A stretch of 64,000 bases of DNA from SHZL01 sp031362985 (GCA_031362985.1 JANLTO010000133.1:49814-113813); one strand, 5' to 3'. Shown: positions 53,548-63,469, counted from the stretch's first letter. Translations and numbers: made by a program. Notes: generated by a model from the sequence alone, not told the origin.

Positions 53548-55686
53548 TTAGAGCTGCGGGCGATCCTCAACAATGGTAGGCGTGACGAATATCAACAGCT
53601 CACGCCTCTTGGTTTCATTGCCGCGCCGGCGGAACAAGGCACCTACATAGGGTATGTCACCCAGGAAAGGAACTTTCTCTTCATTGGACGATTTTTCATC
53701 CTGGAAAATACCTCCCAAAACTACGGTGTCACCATTGGCTACCAGTACCTTGGTGCTGACTTCACGGGTGTCAATTGAGGGCACGGAACCACCGCGCGAA
53801 GTCTGGAATATTTCCCCCACCGAATCCTGCTTGACGTTAAGGTCTAACTGGACACGGTTATCCGGGGTGATCAGCGGCGTGACCTTCAGTTGCAACACAG
53901 CATCCTTGAACTGGACCGAAGTCGCGCCGGAGGAGGTTGCTTCCTCGTACGGGATTTCAACACCCTGCTGAATGAACGCTTCCGCCTGATTGGCTGTAAT
54001 TACACGCGGAGTTGAAATGATTTCGCCCTCACCTTCTGCCTCGAGAGCGGACAATTCAAGATCCAGGATTACATTGCTGGAAAGGAATGAAAACCCAATG
54101 GTACTGGCATTCGGATCGGTCGCCGGCAAATTGACCTGGTAGCGATTCGGGAAACTCGGAATATCCAACAGCCCGTCATCCCGGGGATCAATTCTCGGAT
54201 TGATGATGTCCGTTCCTGCTCCGTCACCCGCGATAATGCCGATATTGCTGCCTATGTGAGCATATGTGACACCAAACCGAACACCCAATTCATGTATGAA
54301 TTCAGAGTTGGCGATGACGATGCGAGATTCGATCTGAACCTGGCGCACGGCGTAATCCAGCTGGGTCAGCAGCTTGCGAATGTCCACAATGCGCTCTGCC
54401 GTATCCGTTATGAGCAGGGTATTCGTGCGTTCATCTACCGTGACGGAACCACGTTCGGACAGGAGGCCATATTCAGTATCGACGGCATTCGTCGAATCGT
54501 CGATCAGTGCCTTCATGTCAATCGCTTTGGAGTAGGACATGGGTAACAAAACAGTCACCAATGGTTCCAGGATGCGTCGGTCCTGTTGCGCTTTCAGCAG
54601 CTGCTGTTCCCGCGCTGCGATTTCCTGGGTGGGGCCAATCCAAAGGACGTTGCCGTTTTCGCGCATGTCCAGGTTGCGTGCGTCCATCACGATAGCAAGT
54701 GCCTGATCCCAAGGTACGTTGGTCAGTCGTAGCGTAAGATTGCCGGTGACGCTGTCCGCAACCACGATGTTCAGGTCAGACACGTCCGCAATCAGTTGCA
54801 GGACAGAGCGCACCGGGATGTCCTGGAAATTAAACGTTACCTTGGTGCCGGAATAGACCTTGTCTTCGTAAAATGCAACAGCATCTTCCTGGGCAGCGGC
54901 GTTCATGGAAACGATATCGTTCACTTCAATCACGATGGTGTTTTCAGATTCGTACGACAAATGCTCGTACGCACCCACAACAGATACCGTAAGCCTGACT
55001 CCGTTATCAATTGTCGCGGCATCAATCAGTTGCACCGGGGTAGCGAAATCTATCACATCCAAACGCTGGCGCAGCTGATCCGGCAATCTGGCGTTCATCA
55101 GGTCTATGGTCAACCGGTCTGCACCATCTTCAATGGCCAGAGTGGCACCGGGCTGGTTCATCGAAATTATGATCCGGCCCTGGCCCGTTTCACCCCGGCG
55201 GAAATCTATACCCTCAATGGCATAGCCTCCTGCCGCAGAACTACTACCCTGCATGCTTTCAACGGCAGAGGCGGGAGCAGTTTCGGCAGCCGTGCCTGAG
55301 CCCTCGATGCTGAGAACGACCTGGCCGTCACTTGCGGTGTAGTCATAGCCCGACGAACGATCCAAATCAACCACTAGCCGGGTGCGTCCGCCTGCAGCAT
55401 TCGTCGTAAATTTCTGTACCGGCCCGGCCCCAACTGAAACGGTGTCGCTGCCCGCCGAATTGCTTGTATCGGCAAGGTCAAGGACGATTCTCGCAGGATC
55501 TTCAGTGGCGAAAACGCTGACCTCCGGGGTGTCCCCGGTAGTGGTGAGGGTGATTTGCACCCCGCCATCAGAAGTAGAAGCAAAATCAATGCCCGTCACC
55601 TCCGTGGCAGCAAAGGCTGTCGCCAGCGGAGCCATGACACAGATCAGGCCGAAACCTGTCAGAAATCCTTTTCTAAAAATACGCAT
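53548..55686 (-). CDS. pilQ: Type IV pilus secretin
   Basis: The outer-membrane pore for the type IV pilus. The 712-residue precursor has a signal peptide (FLTGFGLICVMAPLATAFA). Two AMIN-like domains (ITLTTTGDTPEVSVFATEDP; EGIDFRRGETGQGRIIISM) are followed by STN/N0 (VTFNFQDIPVRSVLQLIAD) and N1 (SVTVDERTNTLLITDTAERI). The secretin core has EIISTPRVITANQ, VPFLGDIPYVGALFR and ELLIFVTPTIV. ATG 55686 was chosen because it begins the signal peptide; 55746 also has an upstream AGAGG. It ends the pilM-N-O-P-Q operon. Confidence 0.95.
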   Translation of the reverse strand: MRIFRKGFLTGFGLICVMAPLATAFAATEVTGIDFASTSDGGVQITLTTTGDTPEVSVFATEDPARIVLDLADTSNSAGSDTVSVGAGPVQKFTTNAAGGRTRLVVDLDRSSGYDYTASDGQVVLSIEGSGTAAETAPASAVESMQGSSSAAGGYAIEGIDFRRGETGQGRIIISMNQPGATLAIEDGADRLTIDLMNARLPDQLRQRLDVIDFATPVQLIDAATIDNGVRLTVSVVGAYEHLSYESENTIVIEVNDIVSMNAAAQEDAVAFYEDKVYSGTKVTFNFQDIPVRSVLQLIADVSDLNIVVADSVTGNLTLRLTNVPWDQALAIVMDARNLDMRENGNVLWIGPTQEIAAREQQLLKAQQDRRILEPLVTVLLPMSYSKAIDMKALIDDSTNAVDTEYGLLSERGSVTVDERTNTLLITDTAERIVDIRKLLTQLDYAVRQVQIESRIVIANSEFIHELGVRFGVTYAHIGSNIGIIAGDGAGTDIINPRIDPRDDGLLDIPSFPNRYQVNLPATDPNASTIGFSFLSSNVILDLELSALEAEGEGEIISTPRVITANQAEAFIQQGVEIPYEEATSSGATSVQFKDAVLQLKVTPLITPDNRVQLDLNVKQDSVGEIFQTSRGGSVPSIDTREVSTKVLVANGDTVVLGGIFQDEKSSNEEKVPFLGDIPYVGALFRRRGNETKRRELLIFVTPTIVEDRPQL

Positions 55687-55771
55687 GCTGCGCCCTCTAT
55701 CACAGATTTGCGGCTCAATTGAAAGCCATTCCTTGTCGCTATTCATTGCACTGCCTCTTGAGGTTGCCTAC

Positions 55772-56335
55772 TCACCGCGCTGCCCGTTTGTTCTTTTCGC
55801 CAAGAGCCAATTCCACCGGCCTGATCAGCCAGCCACCCGCCCCGTCAGAAATAAACTCACTCAAGCCCACCTTAGATGCTTGAATCTGAAGAATTTTCCC
55901 GTGATTTTTGCCCATGTAGTTACCCACGGAAACCCTGTGCACAACTCCATCCGGATCCTGAATGAGTACCCAGTTGGATGATTCCTTGGCAAAAGTGCCC
56001 ACCATGACCAATGTATCCAACTCAAACCGTTCCAGGTATTCCCGGGTCCGTTGCAGGTCAGGCTGTGGTCCCTTGCCCTTGGGCCCGGCAACGCCTTCGT
56101 CACTTCCTTCACTGGTTGACGCGCGGAACGGGTCGCGCCCGGCCAGACCGTCATAAATATAGGGTGTGTACGTGCGCACCGTGGGAATCGGCGGAATGGG
56201 CGCGGATGGCCGCGCTTTGACTTCGTCTATATACCTGTTCAGATTGTCTTTCTCAGGTTCGCATGCGGTCAGCACAAGCACTGCCAGCGCCAGGAAAGGA
56301 CCGGATTTCCAGTTGAGGGTTGCCTGGCGTTTCAT
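55772..56335 (-). CDS. pilP: Type IV pilus assembly lipoprotein
   Basis: PilP links the PilMNO inner-membrane complex to the secretin. The 187-residue protein has a lipoprotein signal (lipobox LTAC, Cys ~24), a Pro-rich linker (KARPSAPIPPIPTVRTYTP) and the C-terminal beta-domain (LDTLVMVGTFAKESSNWVLI, VHRVSVGNYMGKNHGKI). The start overlaps the pilO stop by four bases. Confidence 0.93.
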   Translation of the reverse strand: MKRQATLNWKSGPFLALAVLVLTACEPEKDNLNRYIDEVKARPSAPIPPIPTVRTYTPYIYDGLAGRDPFRASTSEGSDEGVAGPKGKGPQPDLQRTREYLERFELDTLVMVGTFAKESSNWVLIQDPDGVVHRVSVGNYMGKNHGKILQIQASKVGLSEFISDGAGGWLIRPVELALGEKNKRAAR

Positions 56336-56979
56336 GGTGTTGCCTGCGCAGGCTCTACTGCAGTAGCAGCCTCATCTTCGTCAATGTACCGATAGGTCTT
56401 CACTGTGCCTTCAAGCAGGAGCCGTCCGTCACCGGTCGCACCTCCTACATCTTTTTCATTTACGGGCCTCAAGGAAATATCATGCATGGTCAATATGACA
56501 ACCCGCGGTAAAGACGCTACATCACTAACAAATTTCCCGAATTGGTGGTAATCACCCAGCATTCGAACTGAAATTGGCCGTTCAGCATAAAAATCGTGCT
56601 TGGTCTCGGGATTCGGTTGAAACAGTTGAACGTCGATACCAGCGCCCAGTGCTGCTTGGGAGATATCCACCAGGAGTTTGTCCATTTCAGTCTTGCCCGG
56701 CAACTGCCGGAACATCGTTTCAAGCAACTCCTGCATCTCTGCCAACTGAGCTTCGTATGCTTCCAGGTTGGCCGCTTTTTGCTGCTTGTATTCAAATTCG
56801 GTTCGTAGCGTCAGCTCCTTCTGCTCGACGACTTTGAGTTGCTCCACCTTGTTCTTGACCAGCAAGTAATAGCCGATGGCGAGGATGACACACAGAAGCG
56901 CCCCAAGGATGACGTACCTGACCGACATCGGGGCGCTGCCGATATCATTGAAGTCGAGGTCCCTAAGTTCATTAAACAT
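56332..56979 (-). CDS. pilO: Type IV pilus inner-membrane protein
   Basis: PilO pairs with PilN in the alignment complex. The 215-residue protein has one membrane helix (VILGALLCVILAIGYYLL), a coiled coil (residues ~45-85) and a ferredoxin-like periplasmic domain with ISVRMLGDYHQFGKFVSDVA. Its ATG overlaps the pilN stop by one base (TGATG). Confidence 0.94.
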   Translation of the reverse strand: MFNELRDLDFNDIGSAPMSVRYVILGALLCVILAIGYYLLVKNKVEQLKVVEQKELTLRTEFEYKQQKAANLEAYEAQLAEMQELLETMFRQLPGKTEMDKLLVDISQAALGAGIDVQLFQPNPETKHDFYAERPISVRMLGDYHQFGKFVSDVASLPRVVILTMHDISLRPVNEKDVGGATGDGRLLLEGTVKTYRYIDEDEAATAVEPAQATP

Positions 56980-57569
56980 CAGTTTGCCCCCGCCCCTGCG
57001 TCATCTTCCGGCTCAGCCTGAATTTTCGGGCGCAAACCAACCTGGATGGAATATTCGTAAGATTCCGCACGGGATGAAGGTACCGCCGCCGCACGCACGT
57101 ACTGCAGCTCCGGATTTACGAACAGATTCATTTCTTCAAGGCTATGCAGGTAAGCAGATACCCTGGCGTTCGACTGGCTGGTACCCGACAAACTCACCGC
57201 AGGTCCGCGCTGACCCATACTGGTCAACGTAACCCCAACGGGTACTGATTTGGCCAGCGTATCCAGCAATTCAACAGTCAACGACCTGCTGGCCTGCAAC
57301 TCCTCAATGATTTGTTTGCGCGACAGCAGGCGGTTGCGGGTTTTTTCCAGCTCAGCAATGCGCGTTATACGCTCCTGCAGGCGGTTGATTTCCATCTGGA
57401 TTTGCTGGTTACGGGCTTCCTGCGTGGTAATTTTCTGGTCAAAGAACAGCCCAACGATCAGAACCAGAATTGCTCCAAGGACCAGTGTTCCAACCAGCGA
57501 AAAGAGGAACTGTTGCTGCCGTTCCTTACGTGCTTCCTCGCGCCAAGGTAAAAGATTAATTCTGGCCAT
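56979..57569 (-). CDS. pilN: Type IV pilus inner-membrane protein
   Basis: The cytosolic N-terminus (MARINLLPWREEARKER) carries the INLLPW motif that binds PilM. One membrane helix, a coiled coil (residues ~45-85) and the periplasmic domain with LTSMGQRGPAVSLSGTSQSN follow. 196 residues. Overlaps the pilM stop by one base (TAATG). Confidence 0.95.
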   Translation of the reverse strand: MARINLLPWREEARKERQQQFLFSLVGTLVLGAILVLIVGLFFDQKITTQEARNQQIQMEINRLQERITRIAELEKTRNRLLSRKQIIEELQASRSLTVELLDTLAKSVPVGVTLTSMGQRGPAVSLSGTSQSNARVSAYLHSLEEMNLFVNPELQYVRAAAVPSSRAESYEYSIQVGLRPKIQAEPEDDAGAGAN

Positions 57570-58627
57570 TAGTCAAACCCCCGCAATGCCAATCCCATCG
57601 CGACCATCATGGTGGGAGCGTTTTTTGTCAGGGAGGAAACAGCAACCGATGGCGCAATCTCCAGACCACTCACGGGATCCGCAATATTGGTCTTGATTCC
57701 AAGTTCTTGTTCGATCACTTCGGTCAAGCCTTTTAGAGTAGCCATTCCGCCGGACAGATAAATGGTGCGAATATTTGAAAATTCACTGCTGGAACTGTAA
57801 AACTGCAAAGCCCGGCTGATCTGGTGCACAATGCTAAGCATGAAGGGCTCCAGCACTGCGTCTTCGAAGTCTTCCGGCCCGGATTCCCCGCGGTTGAAAA
57901 ACTGCGCCTGCTCGGCCGTCATGTCATACCGGCGCATGACTTCTTCAATTAATTGGTGTGATCCGAATGGATGGTCTCGAGTGTAAATTACGCGACCGTT
58001 TCGCAGGATCAGCAAAGTAGATAGATCGTGGCCAATATCGAACAGGCCGACTGTCTCGGTGCTGCGAATTCCCTCCCGCTCGCGAATCAGCTCGAATGCA
58101 TTAGCTATGGCAAACGCTTCAACATCTACTACCCTGGCCTTCAACCCCAACGACTCCAGAGCATCCTGCCGGCTTTCAACGTTTTCGTTTTTACTTGCCG
58201 CCAGAAGGATATCGACCATGTCCGCATTGCGTGCAGACGGACCGAGTACCTCGAAGTCCAGGCTTATTTCGTCCAGCGGATATGGGATGTATTGATTTGC
58301 TTCGATCTGGACCTGGCTTTCAATATCAGCTTCAGCCAGATTCGATGGCAGGCTGATGGTTTTGGTGAAAACCGCCGATCCGGATACAGCAACTGCACAA
58401 TATTTTGAGCTGGAACCTGACTTTCTGACGGCGGACTTAATGGCGTCGGAAATGGCGTCGATGTCCTGAACCGATTTTTCGACAACAACACCCTGCGATA
58501 GTGGCTCGATCGCAAAGTGATCGATGCGAAAGCTTGACCCATGCCGTGAAAGTTGCAGCAAGCGGATGCTTGATGCCCCGATGTCCAGCCCAATTATGGG
58601 TGGACGCTTTGTGCCCAATAGTTTCAA
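57569..58627 (-). CDS. pilM: Type IV pilus actin-like ATPase
   Basis: A cytosolic actin-like protein (352 residues) that binds PilN. It shows PPIIGLDIGASSIRLLQL (phosphate 1), VGLFDIGHDLSTLLIL (phosphate 2) and TIYLSGGMATLKGLTEVI (adenosine). The start codon is TTG at 58627, with no ATG or GTG near the family N-terminus; GGGGG lies close upstream. A promoter is suggested 50-80 bases upstream. It is divergent from mrcA, a conserved arrangement in gammaproteobacteria. Confidence 0.94.
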   Translation of the reverse strand: MKLLGTKRPPIIGLDIGASSIRLLQLSRHGSSFRIDHFAIEPLSQGVVVEKSVQDIDAISDAIKSAVRKSGSSSKYCAVAVSGSAVFTKTISLPSNLAEADIESQVQIEANQYIPYPLDEISLDFEVLGPSARNADMVDILLAASKNENVESRQDALESLGLKARVVDVEAFAIANAFELIREREGIRSTETVGLFDIGHDLSTLLILRNGRVIYTRDHPFGSHQLIEEVMRRYDMTAEQAQFFNRGESGPEDFEDAVLEPFMLSIVHQISRALQFYSSSSEFSNIRTIYLSGGMATLKGLTEVIEQELGIKTNIADPVSGLEIAPSVAVSSLTKNAPTMMVAMGLALRGFD

Positions 58628-58968
58628 ATTGCCCCCAATCCTTTGTTCGACAATGGCTTACTGAGACTTCTTAGACTAGTTTTTAACAGAAATCGAATCG
58701 TATCTCAATGGGTCGGACACATTATTTTTCAATTCCCTGCCAAAACTCGCCGTGGACTGCAAACCGCGGGCCGCCGAAAAATGCAGTCCGAATGGGAAGA
58801 AGCAAACGCCAAACGAGGCTTTCGTATTAAGATTTGGAGAGGCCGCTTCCCTGCTTGCCTGTTACTATCACAACCTGCGACCAGTTATCATCCCGGTGTG
58901 GACGAAAACTCCAGCCCGCAGCAAACTCATCAACGCATATGCGGAAAATAATATAGCAGGAAAATCGC
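58628..58968. other. 341-base divergent promoter region of pilM and mrcA
   Basis: No credible gene. Two short plus-strand frames (58643-58951, 58752-59126) have no family features. The region serves pilM on the left, with a candidate promoter listed separately, and mrcA on the right. No clear -35/-10 pair was found for mrcA; an AT-rich stretch lies just before its GTG. Confidence 0.5.
58680..58708 (-). promoter_or_regulatory. Candidate sigma-70 promoter for pilMNOPQ
   Basis: On the minus strand, TTGAGA (58708-58703) and TAAAAA (58685-58680) are 17 bases apart, five and four matches to consensus. The start of transcription would be near 58673, about 45 bases before the pilM TTG. Confidence 0.4.
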
Positions 58969-61461
58969 GTGAAGAAAGTGTTTCGTTGGTTATTGGGCGC
59001 ATTTCTGACTGCTGCAATACTGTGTGTGGTGGCAGTTGGTGCTGCATACCTGATCATTTCGCCCAAGCTGCCTGGCGTGGAATCCCTCAGGGACGTTCAG
59101 CTCCAGGTGCCACTGCGGGTATTTAGCCGGGATGGAAAGCTCATCGGCCTGTTCGGTGAGATGCGACGAATTCCGGTCACTTTGGGCGAATTGCCGGATG
59201 ATCTGAAAAATGCCTTCATTGCCGGGGAAGATGCGCGGTTTTATGAACACCCCGGGGTTGATTACCAGGGCATCTCCAGGGCTGCGATAACGCTGCTGAC
59301 AACGGGTGAAAAAACCGTAGGCGGTAGCACTATCACCCAACAACTTGCCCGAAATTTCTTTCTCACCTCCGAAAAAACCTATACGCGCAAGATCAAGGAA
59401 ATTCTCCTTGCCTTCAAAATTGAAGATGAGTTGAGCAAAGACGAAATACTGGAGCTTTACCTCAACAAGATTTTCCTTGGATACCGGGCCTATGGTGTTG
59501 GCGCCGCTGCAGAGGTCTATTACGGCAAAGCTGCCAGCGAACTGTCACTGGCCCAAAGTGCAATGATCGCTGCCTTGCCCAAAGCGCCTTCAAGGATCAA
59601 TCCCATCAACCAGCCTGAGCGCGCCATTGAGCGAAGGGACTATGTGCTCGACCGGATGCTGGAGCTGGACTACATCACCCGGCAAGAATATGCAGCTGCT
59701 CTCGCTGAACAGGACATGGCCTATTACCACGGCGCTACCGCTGAGGTATCTGCGCCTTATCTTGCGGAAATGGTCCGAGTCCGGGCACTCGAGTTGCTGG
59801 GCCAGGAGGCCTACACCGGTGGTTACGAAATAGTGACTACCATAGACAGCCGGTTACAAAAAGCGGCCAACCGCGCGGTAATAAAAGGCCTGGAAGACTA
59901 TGACAAGCGCCATGGGTATCGCGGCCCTGAGGCTAGAATCGACCTGCAAGACAAATCGACACCTGCAGACTGGAATGAAGCGCTGACCCCCTACCGCCCC
60001 GTTTCAGGGCTGGTGCCTGGCCTGGTTACTGAAGTGGAAGATGATATCGCGCTGGTTTACCTGCCGAACGGGCAAAACATTGCCCTCGAACTGGAGGACT
60101 GGGCTGCGGCATTCATCAGCAGGGACCGCGTCGGCATCAAGCCAAAGTCACTTAAGGATGTGTTTGCAGCCGGGGACGTAATAAGGACCAGGATGGACGA
60201 CGACGGCACCTGGCAGCTTGGCCAGGTTCCGGAGGTGGAATCTGCCCTGGTTTCCCTGAATCCCACAACCGGGGAAATCGTTGCATTGGTTGGTGGGTAT
60301 GATTTTACCCGCAGCAAATACAACCGGATTACCCAGGGGCGCAGGCAACCGGGCTCCAGTTTCAAACCTTTCGTCTATTCTGCAGCGCTGAACAGGGGAT
60401 TTACCACGGCAAGCCTGGTGAATGATGCACCCATTGTTTTCGATGACTCAGATCTGGAGCAATCCTGGAAGCCGCAAAACTACAGCGAAAAATTTTATGG
60501 CCCAACGCGCCTGCGCGAAGCCATGGTCAATTCCCGCAACCTGGTCTCTATCCGGCTACTGCGTGAAATTGGCATTGATTACGCCCGTACTTACATCACC
60601 CAATTTGGTTTTGACCCCGGGGAACTACCGAACAACCTGACCATGGCCCTGGGTACCGGCTCGGTAACACCCTTGTCCATGGCACGGGGGTACTCGGTAT
60701 TTGCCAACGGTGGTTACCTGGTGCAACTGGAGTTCATCCAGCTTATTCGCCACGACAACGGAGAGGTGGTCTATCAAACCAGCCAGCCCATTTTTTGCGA
60801 CGACTGCCTGGCCGAAACCGTGGCTGCGGCGCCCATCGCGGAACCGGAGGAAGTTGTGTTGGACAGCCCGCAATTGCGTCCCTTGGAGATCGGCGCAGGT
60901 ACCGTGAGTGCACCAGTGGGGAATGGCGTGAATCAAGCCCTGCTGGATGCAGCCAAATCGCCTGTGTATGCCATGCGTGTTATTTCCGCCCAGAACGCCT
61001 ACCTGGTGCGATCCATGATGATGGACGTGGTCAGGCGAGGTACCGGGGCGCGGGCGATGGAGTTGGGGCGCAATGACCTGGCTGGAAAAACAGGCACTAC
61101 CAATGAGCAACGCGATGCCTGGTTTTCAGGATATAACGACAACCTGGTAACCACAGTCTGGGTGGGCTTTGACAATCACGACCCGCTTGGCAGGAACGAT
61201 GTAGGCGGACGCGCTGCGTTACCCATCTGGATCGAGTACATGCGAGAAGCGCTCAAGGGCGTGGCCGACCAGCCGCCAAAGATGCCGCCGGGACTGGCTC
61301 AGGCGAAAATTAATCCGGTCACGGGATTGATCGCAACGCTTGATAATAGCGATGCAATCATGGAAATATTCGAAGTGGGAAAAGCGCCGCCTATGGAAGC
61401 TGATTCCGGAAGGGAGAGCCAGGATGTCTCACCAGCAGAAGACCCGTACGAAATTTACTGA
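58969..61461 (+). CDS. mrcA: Penicillin-binding protein 1A
   Basis: Bifunctional murein polymerase and crosslinker of the inner membrane. The 830-residue protein has an N-terminal membrane helix, then the glycosyltransferase with catalytic Glu in AGEDARFYEHPGVDY and GGSTITQQLARNFFL. The transpeptidase has RQPGSSFKPFVYSAAL (active Ser, SxxK), VNSRNLVS (SxN) and AGKTGTTNEQRDAW (KTG). It starts at GTG 58969. The last 38 bases overlap the next gene. Confidence 0.96.
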   Translation: MKKVFRWLLGAFLTAAILCVVAVGAAYLIISPKLPGVESLRDVQLQVPLRVFSRDGKLIGLFGEMRRIPVTLGELPDDLKNAFIAGEDARFYEHPGVDYQGISRAAITLLTTGEKTVGGSTITQQLARNFFLTSEKTYTRKIKEILLAFKIEDELSKDEILELYLNKIFLGYRAYGVGAAAEVYYGKAASELSLAQSAMIAALPKAPSRINPINQPERAIERRDYVLDRMLELDYITRQEYAAALAEQDMAYYHGATAEVSAPYLAEMVRVRALELLGQEAYTGGYEIVTTIDSRLQKAANRAVIKGLEDYDKRHGYRGPEARIDLQDKSTPADWNEALTPYRPVSGLVPGLVTEVEDDIALVYLPNGQNIALELEDWAAAFISRDRVGIKPKSLKDVFAAGDVIRTRMDDDGTWQLGQVPEVESALVSLNPTTGEIVALVGGYDFTRSKYNRITQGRRQPGSSFKPFVYSAALNRGFTTASLVNDAPIVFDDSDLEQSWKPQNYSEKFYGPTRLREAMVNSRNLVSIRLLREIGIDYARTYITQFGFDPGELPNNLTMALGTGSVTPLSMARGYSVFANGGYLVQLEFIQLIRHDNGEVVYQTSQPIFCDDCLAETVAAAPIAEPEEVVLDSPQLRPLEIGAGTVSAPVGNGVNQALLDAAKSPVYAMRVISAQNAYLVRSMMMDVVRRGTGARAMELGRNDLAGKTGTTNEQRDAWFSGYNDNLVTTVWVGFDNHDPLGRNDVGGRAALPIWIEYMREALKGVADQPPKMPPGLAQAKINPVTGLIATLDNSDAIMEIFEVGKAPPMEADSGRESQDVSPAEDPYEIY

Positions 61462-62077
61462 AGCACCCGTTCCGCGCCACGACCGAAAACTGAAGCAAAC
61501 ACGCCTTGAAGTCGCCTCCGAGGCTGCCCGCATCATCGCCACTGAAGGGCAGCATAATTTCCATGCTGCCAAGAAAAAAGCCGCGGAACGCATAGGGAGC
61601 AGTCAGCGCCTTGCATTACCCAGCAACATCGAGGTCCAGGAGGCCTTGCAACATTACCAACGACTGTACGGGGGGCAGGAGCACGCCAACAACCTGGAGC
61701 GCTTGCGACTGGTGGCCGTGTCGATTATGAATTCCTTGCACGATTTTTCTCCCCGACTGGTGGGGCCTGTGCTTGACGGGACGGCGGGCAAGCACTCACG
61801 CATTGCCATGCATGTTTTTTGTGATTCGACTGAGGAACTGGTTATAAACCTGCTGAACTGGAATAAGCCCTTCGATCAGGAGCAGCGGCAAATACGTTGG
61901 CACGACGGGGTGCATAAGACAGTACCCGTACTGGTCATAGAAGAAAACGAAGCTGAGGTGGAGCTTACTGTTTTTGACCGTGTGGACCTGCGCCAGCCGC
62001 CGCCCAGCCCGCTGGATGGCAAACCCCAGCATCGCGCTAATCTCTATGAGCTTGAATGCCTGTTGGCCGCCGTTTGA
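61424..62077 (+). CDS. Conserved-looking protein of unknown function
   Basis: A 217-residue cytosolic protein. The N-terminal half is basic and helical (LEVASEAARIIATEGQHNFHAAKKKAAERIG). The C-terminal half looks alpha/beta, with SPRLVGPVLDGTAGKHSRIAM and FCDSTEELVINLL. The pattern is faintly like a nucleotidyltransferase fold, but no catalytic motif can be assigned. ATG 61424 lies inside the mrcA end and is preceded by AAGGGAGAG, so translation may be coupled. It abuts convergent gltA with no gap. Confidence 0.6.
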   Translation: MSHQQKTRTKFTEAPVPRHDRKLKQTRLEVASEAARIIATEGQHNFHAAKKKAAERIGSSQRLALPSNIEVQEALQHYQRLYGGQEHANNLERLRLVAVSIMNSLHDFSPRLVGPVLDGTAGKHSRIAMHVFCDSTEELVINLLNWNKPFDQEQRQIRWHDGVHKTVPVLVIEENEAEVELTVFDRVDLRQPPPSPLDGKPQHRANLYELECLLAAV

Positions 62078-63376
62078 CTATTCCCGGCCGCGGTCAGATA
62101 TTGGCTTGTAGTTACGCTCCAGAGGCCCGTTATATACCTGGCGAGGGCGTCCGATCTTGGTGGGCGTTTGAGATTGTTCCAGCCATTGGGCCACCCAGCC
62201 GACTGTACGGGCAATAGCAAACATTACCGTAAACATGCTGACCGGGAAGCCTAATGCCCGGTATATGATTCCCGAGTAGAAGTCGACATTAGGGTAAAGT
62301 TTTTTCTCAATAAAATATGGATCTTCCAGCGCAGTTCGCTCAAGTTCCAGGGCAAGATCCATCAAGGGGTCATGCCGGCCCATTTCAGCCAGTACATCGT
62401 GACATGCAGTACGAATAATCGATGCCCTGGGGTCGTAGTTCTTGTACACGCGATGGCCAAATCCCATGAGACGGAAGGGGTTGTTGCGGTCCTTGGCTTT
62501 CTCAACAAATTTCGCGACGTTAGCGGTAGTGCCGATTTGGTTGAGCATGGTAAGCACGGCTTCATTGGCGCCACCATGCGCCGGCCCCCACAGCGCGGAA
62601 ATGCCTGCAGCAACACAGGCATAGGGATTGGCGCCGGTAGACCCAACCAGCCGGACGGTGGAAGTACTGGCATTCTGCTCGTGGTCAGCGTGCAATATAA
62701 ACAGTAGCTCCAGGGCACGCGCTGCGGTAGGACTGACCACGTACTCTTCTGCCGGCACAGAGAACATCATGTGCAGGAAGCGCTCACAAAAACCCAGTTC
62801 ATTCCTGGGATAGGTTGTGGGCCGGCCCATGTGGTGGCGGTAACACGCTGCAGCTATGGTAGGAATCTTGGCAATCATTCGCTTTGCCGCCAATACCCGG
62901 TGTACCGGATTATTGACATCCATGCCGTCATGGTAGAAGGCGGCCAGTGATCCGACTACGCCGGCCATCATGGCCATGGGATGTGCGTCGTAGTGGAACC
63001 CGGAAATGAACATGTTCAGACGTTCATGCACCATCGTGTGGTACGTGATGTCATGTTCAAACTGCGCAAACTCGGCAGTGTCTGGCAAGTTCCCGTTGAT
63101 CAACAGGTAGGCCACTTCAAGAAAGGTGCTTTTTTCGGCCAACTGCTCTATGGGGTAACCGCGGTAACGTAGAATTCCCTTGCCGCCATCGATAAAGGTG
63201 ATTTCGCTGGTGCAAGCTGCTGTGGCCGCAAATCCGGGATCGTAAGTGAAATAGCCCAACTGGGACTGCAGATCTTTAATGTCGAGAGTCGGTTCGCCTT
63301 CAGTACCGGAAATCACCGGCAATTCAAGTTGCTTACCCGTAGACTCATCAGTCAGGACCACTCTTCTTCCAGGCAC
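62078..63376 (-). CDS. gltA: Citrate synthase
   Basis: Condenses acetyl-CoA and oxaloacetate, the first step of the citric acid cycle. The 432-residue protein is the type II hexameric form, with RGYPIEQLAEKS, the active-site His in GPAHGGANEAVL and in MGFGHRVYKNYDPRA, and the distal Asp in FYSGIIYRALG. GTG 63376 follows AAGGAG by seven bases. No other cycle genes are adjacent. Confidence 0.96.
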   Translation of the reverse strand: MPGRRVVLTDESTGKQLELPVISGTEGEPTLDIKDLQSQLGYFTYDPGFAATAACTSEITFIDGGKGILRYRGYPIEQLAEKSTFLEVAYLLINGNLPDTAEFAQFEHDITYHTMVHERLNMFISGFHYDAHPMAMMAGVVGSLAAFYHDGMDVNNPVHRVLAAKRMIAKIPTIAAACYRHHMGRPTTYPRNELGFCERFLHMMFSVPAEEYVVSPTAARALELLFILHADHEQNASTSTVRLVGSTGANPYACVAAGISALWGPAHGGANEAVLTMLNQIGTTANVAKFVEKAKDRNNPFRLMGFGHRVYKNYDPRASIIRTACHDVLAEMGRHDPLMDLALELERTALEDPYFIEKKLYPNVDFYSGIIYRALGFPVSMFTVMFAIARTVGWVAQWLEQSQTPTKIGRPRQVYNGPLERNYKPISDRGRE

Positions 63377-63469
63377 TAAATTTCTCCTTGGCTCAACTTC
63401 TTTTCGACAGGCTTACTCGTTCAAAGGACTATCGCAGTGGCCGCCAAGTGTCGCACAGAAAGGGGGAAT

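Noticed and set aside
58643..59126. Two short plus-strand frames between pilM and mrcA
   Set aside because: No family features, weak ribosome sites, and the second runs into mrcA in another frame.
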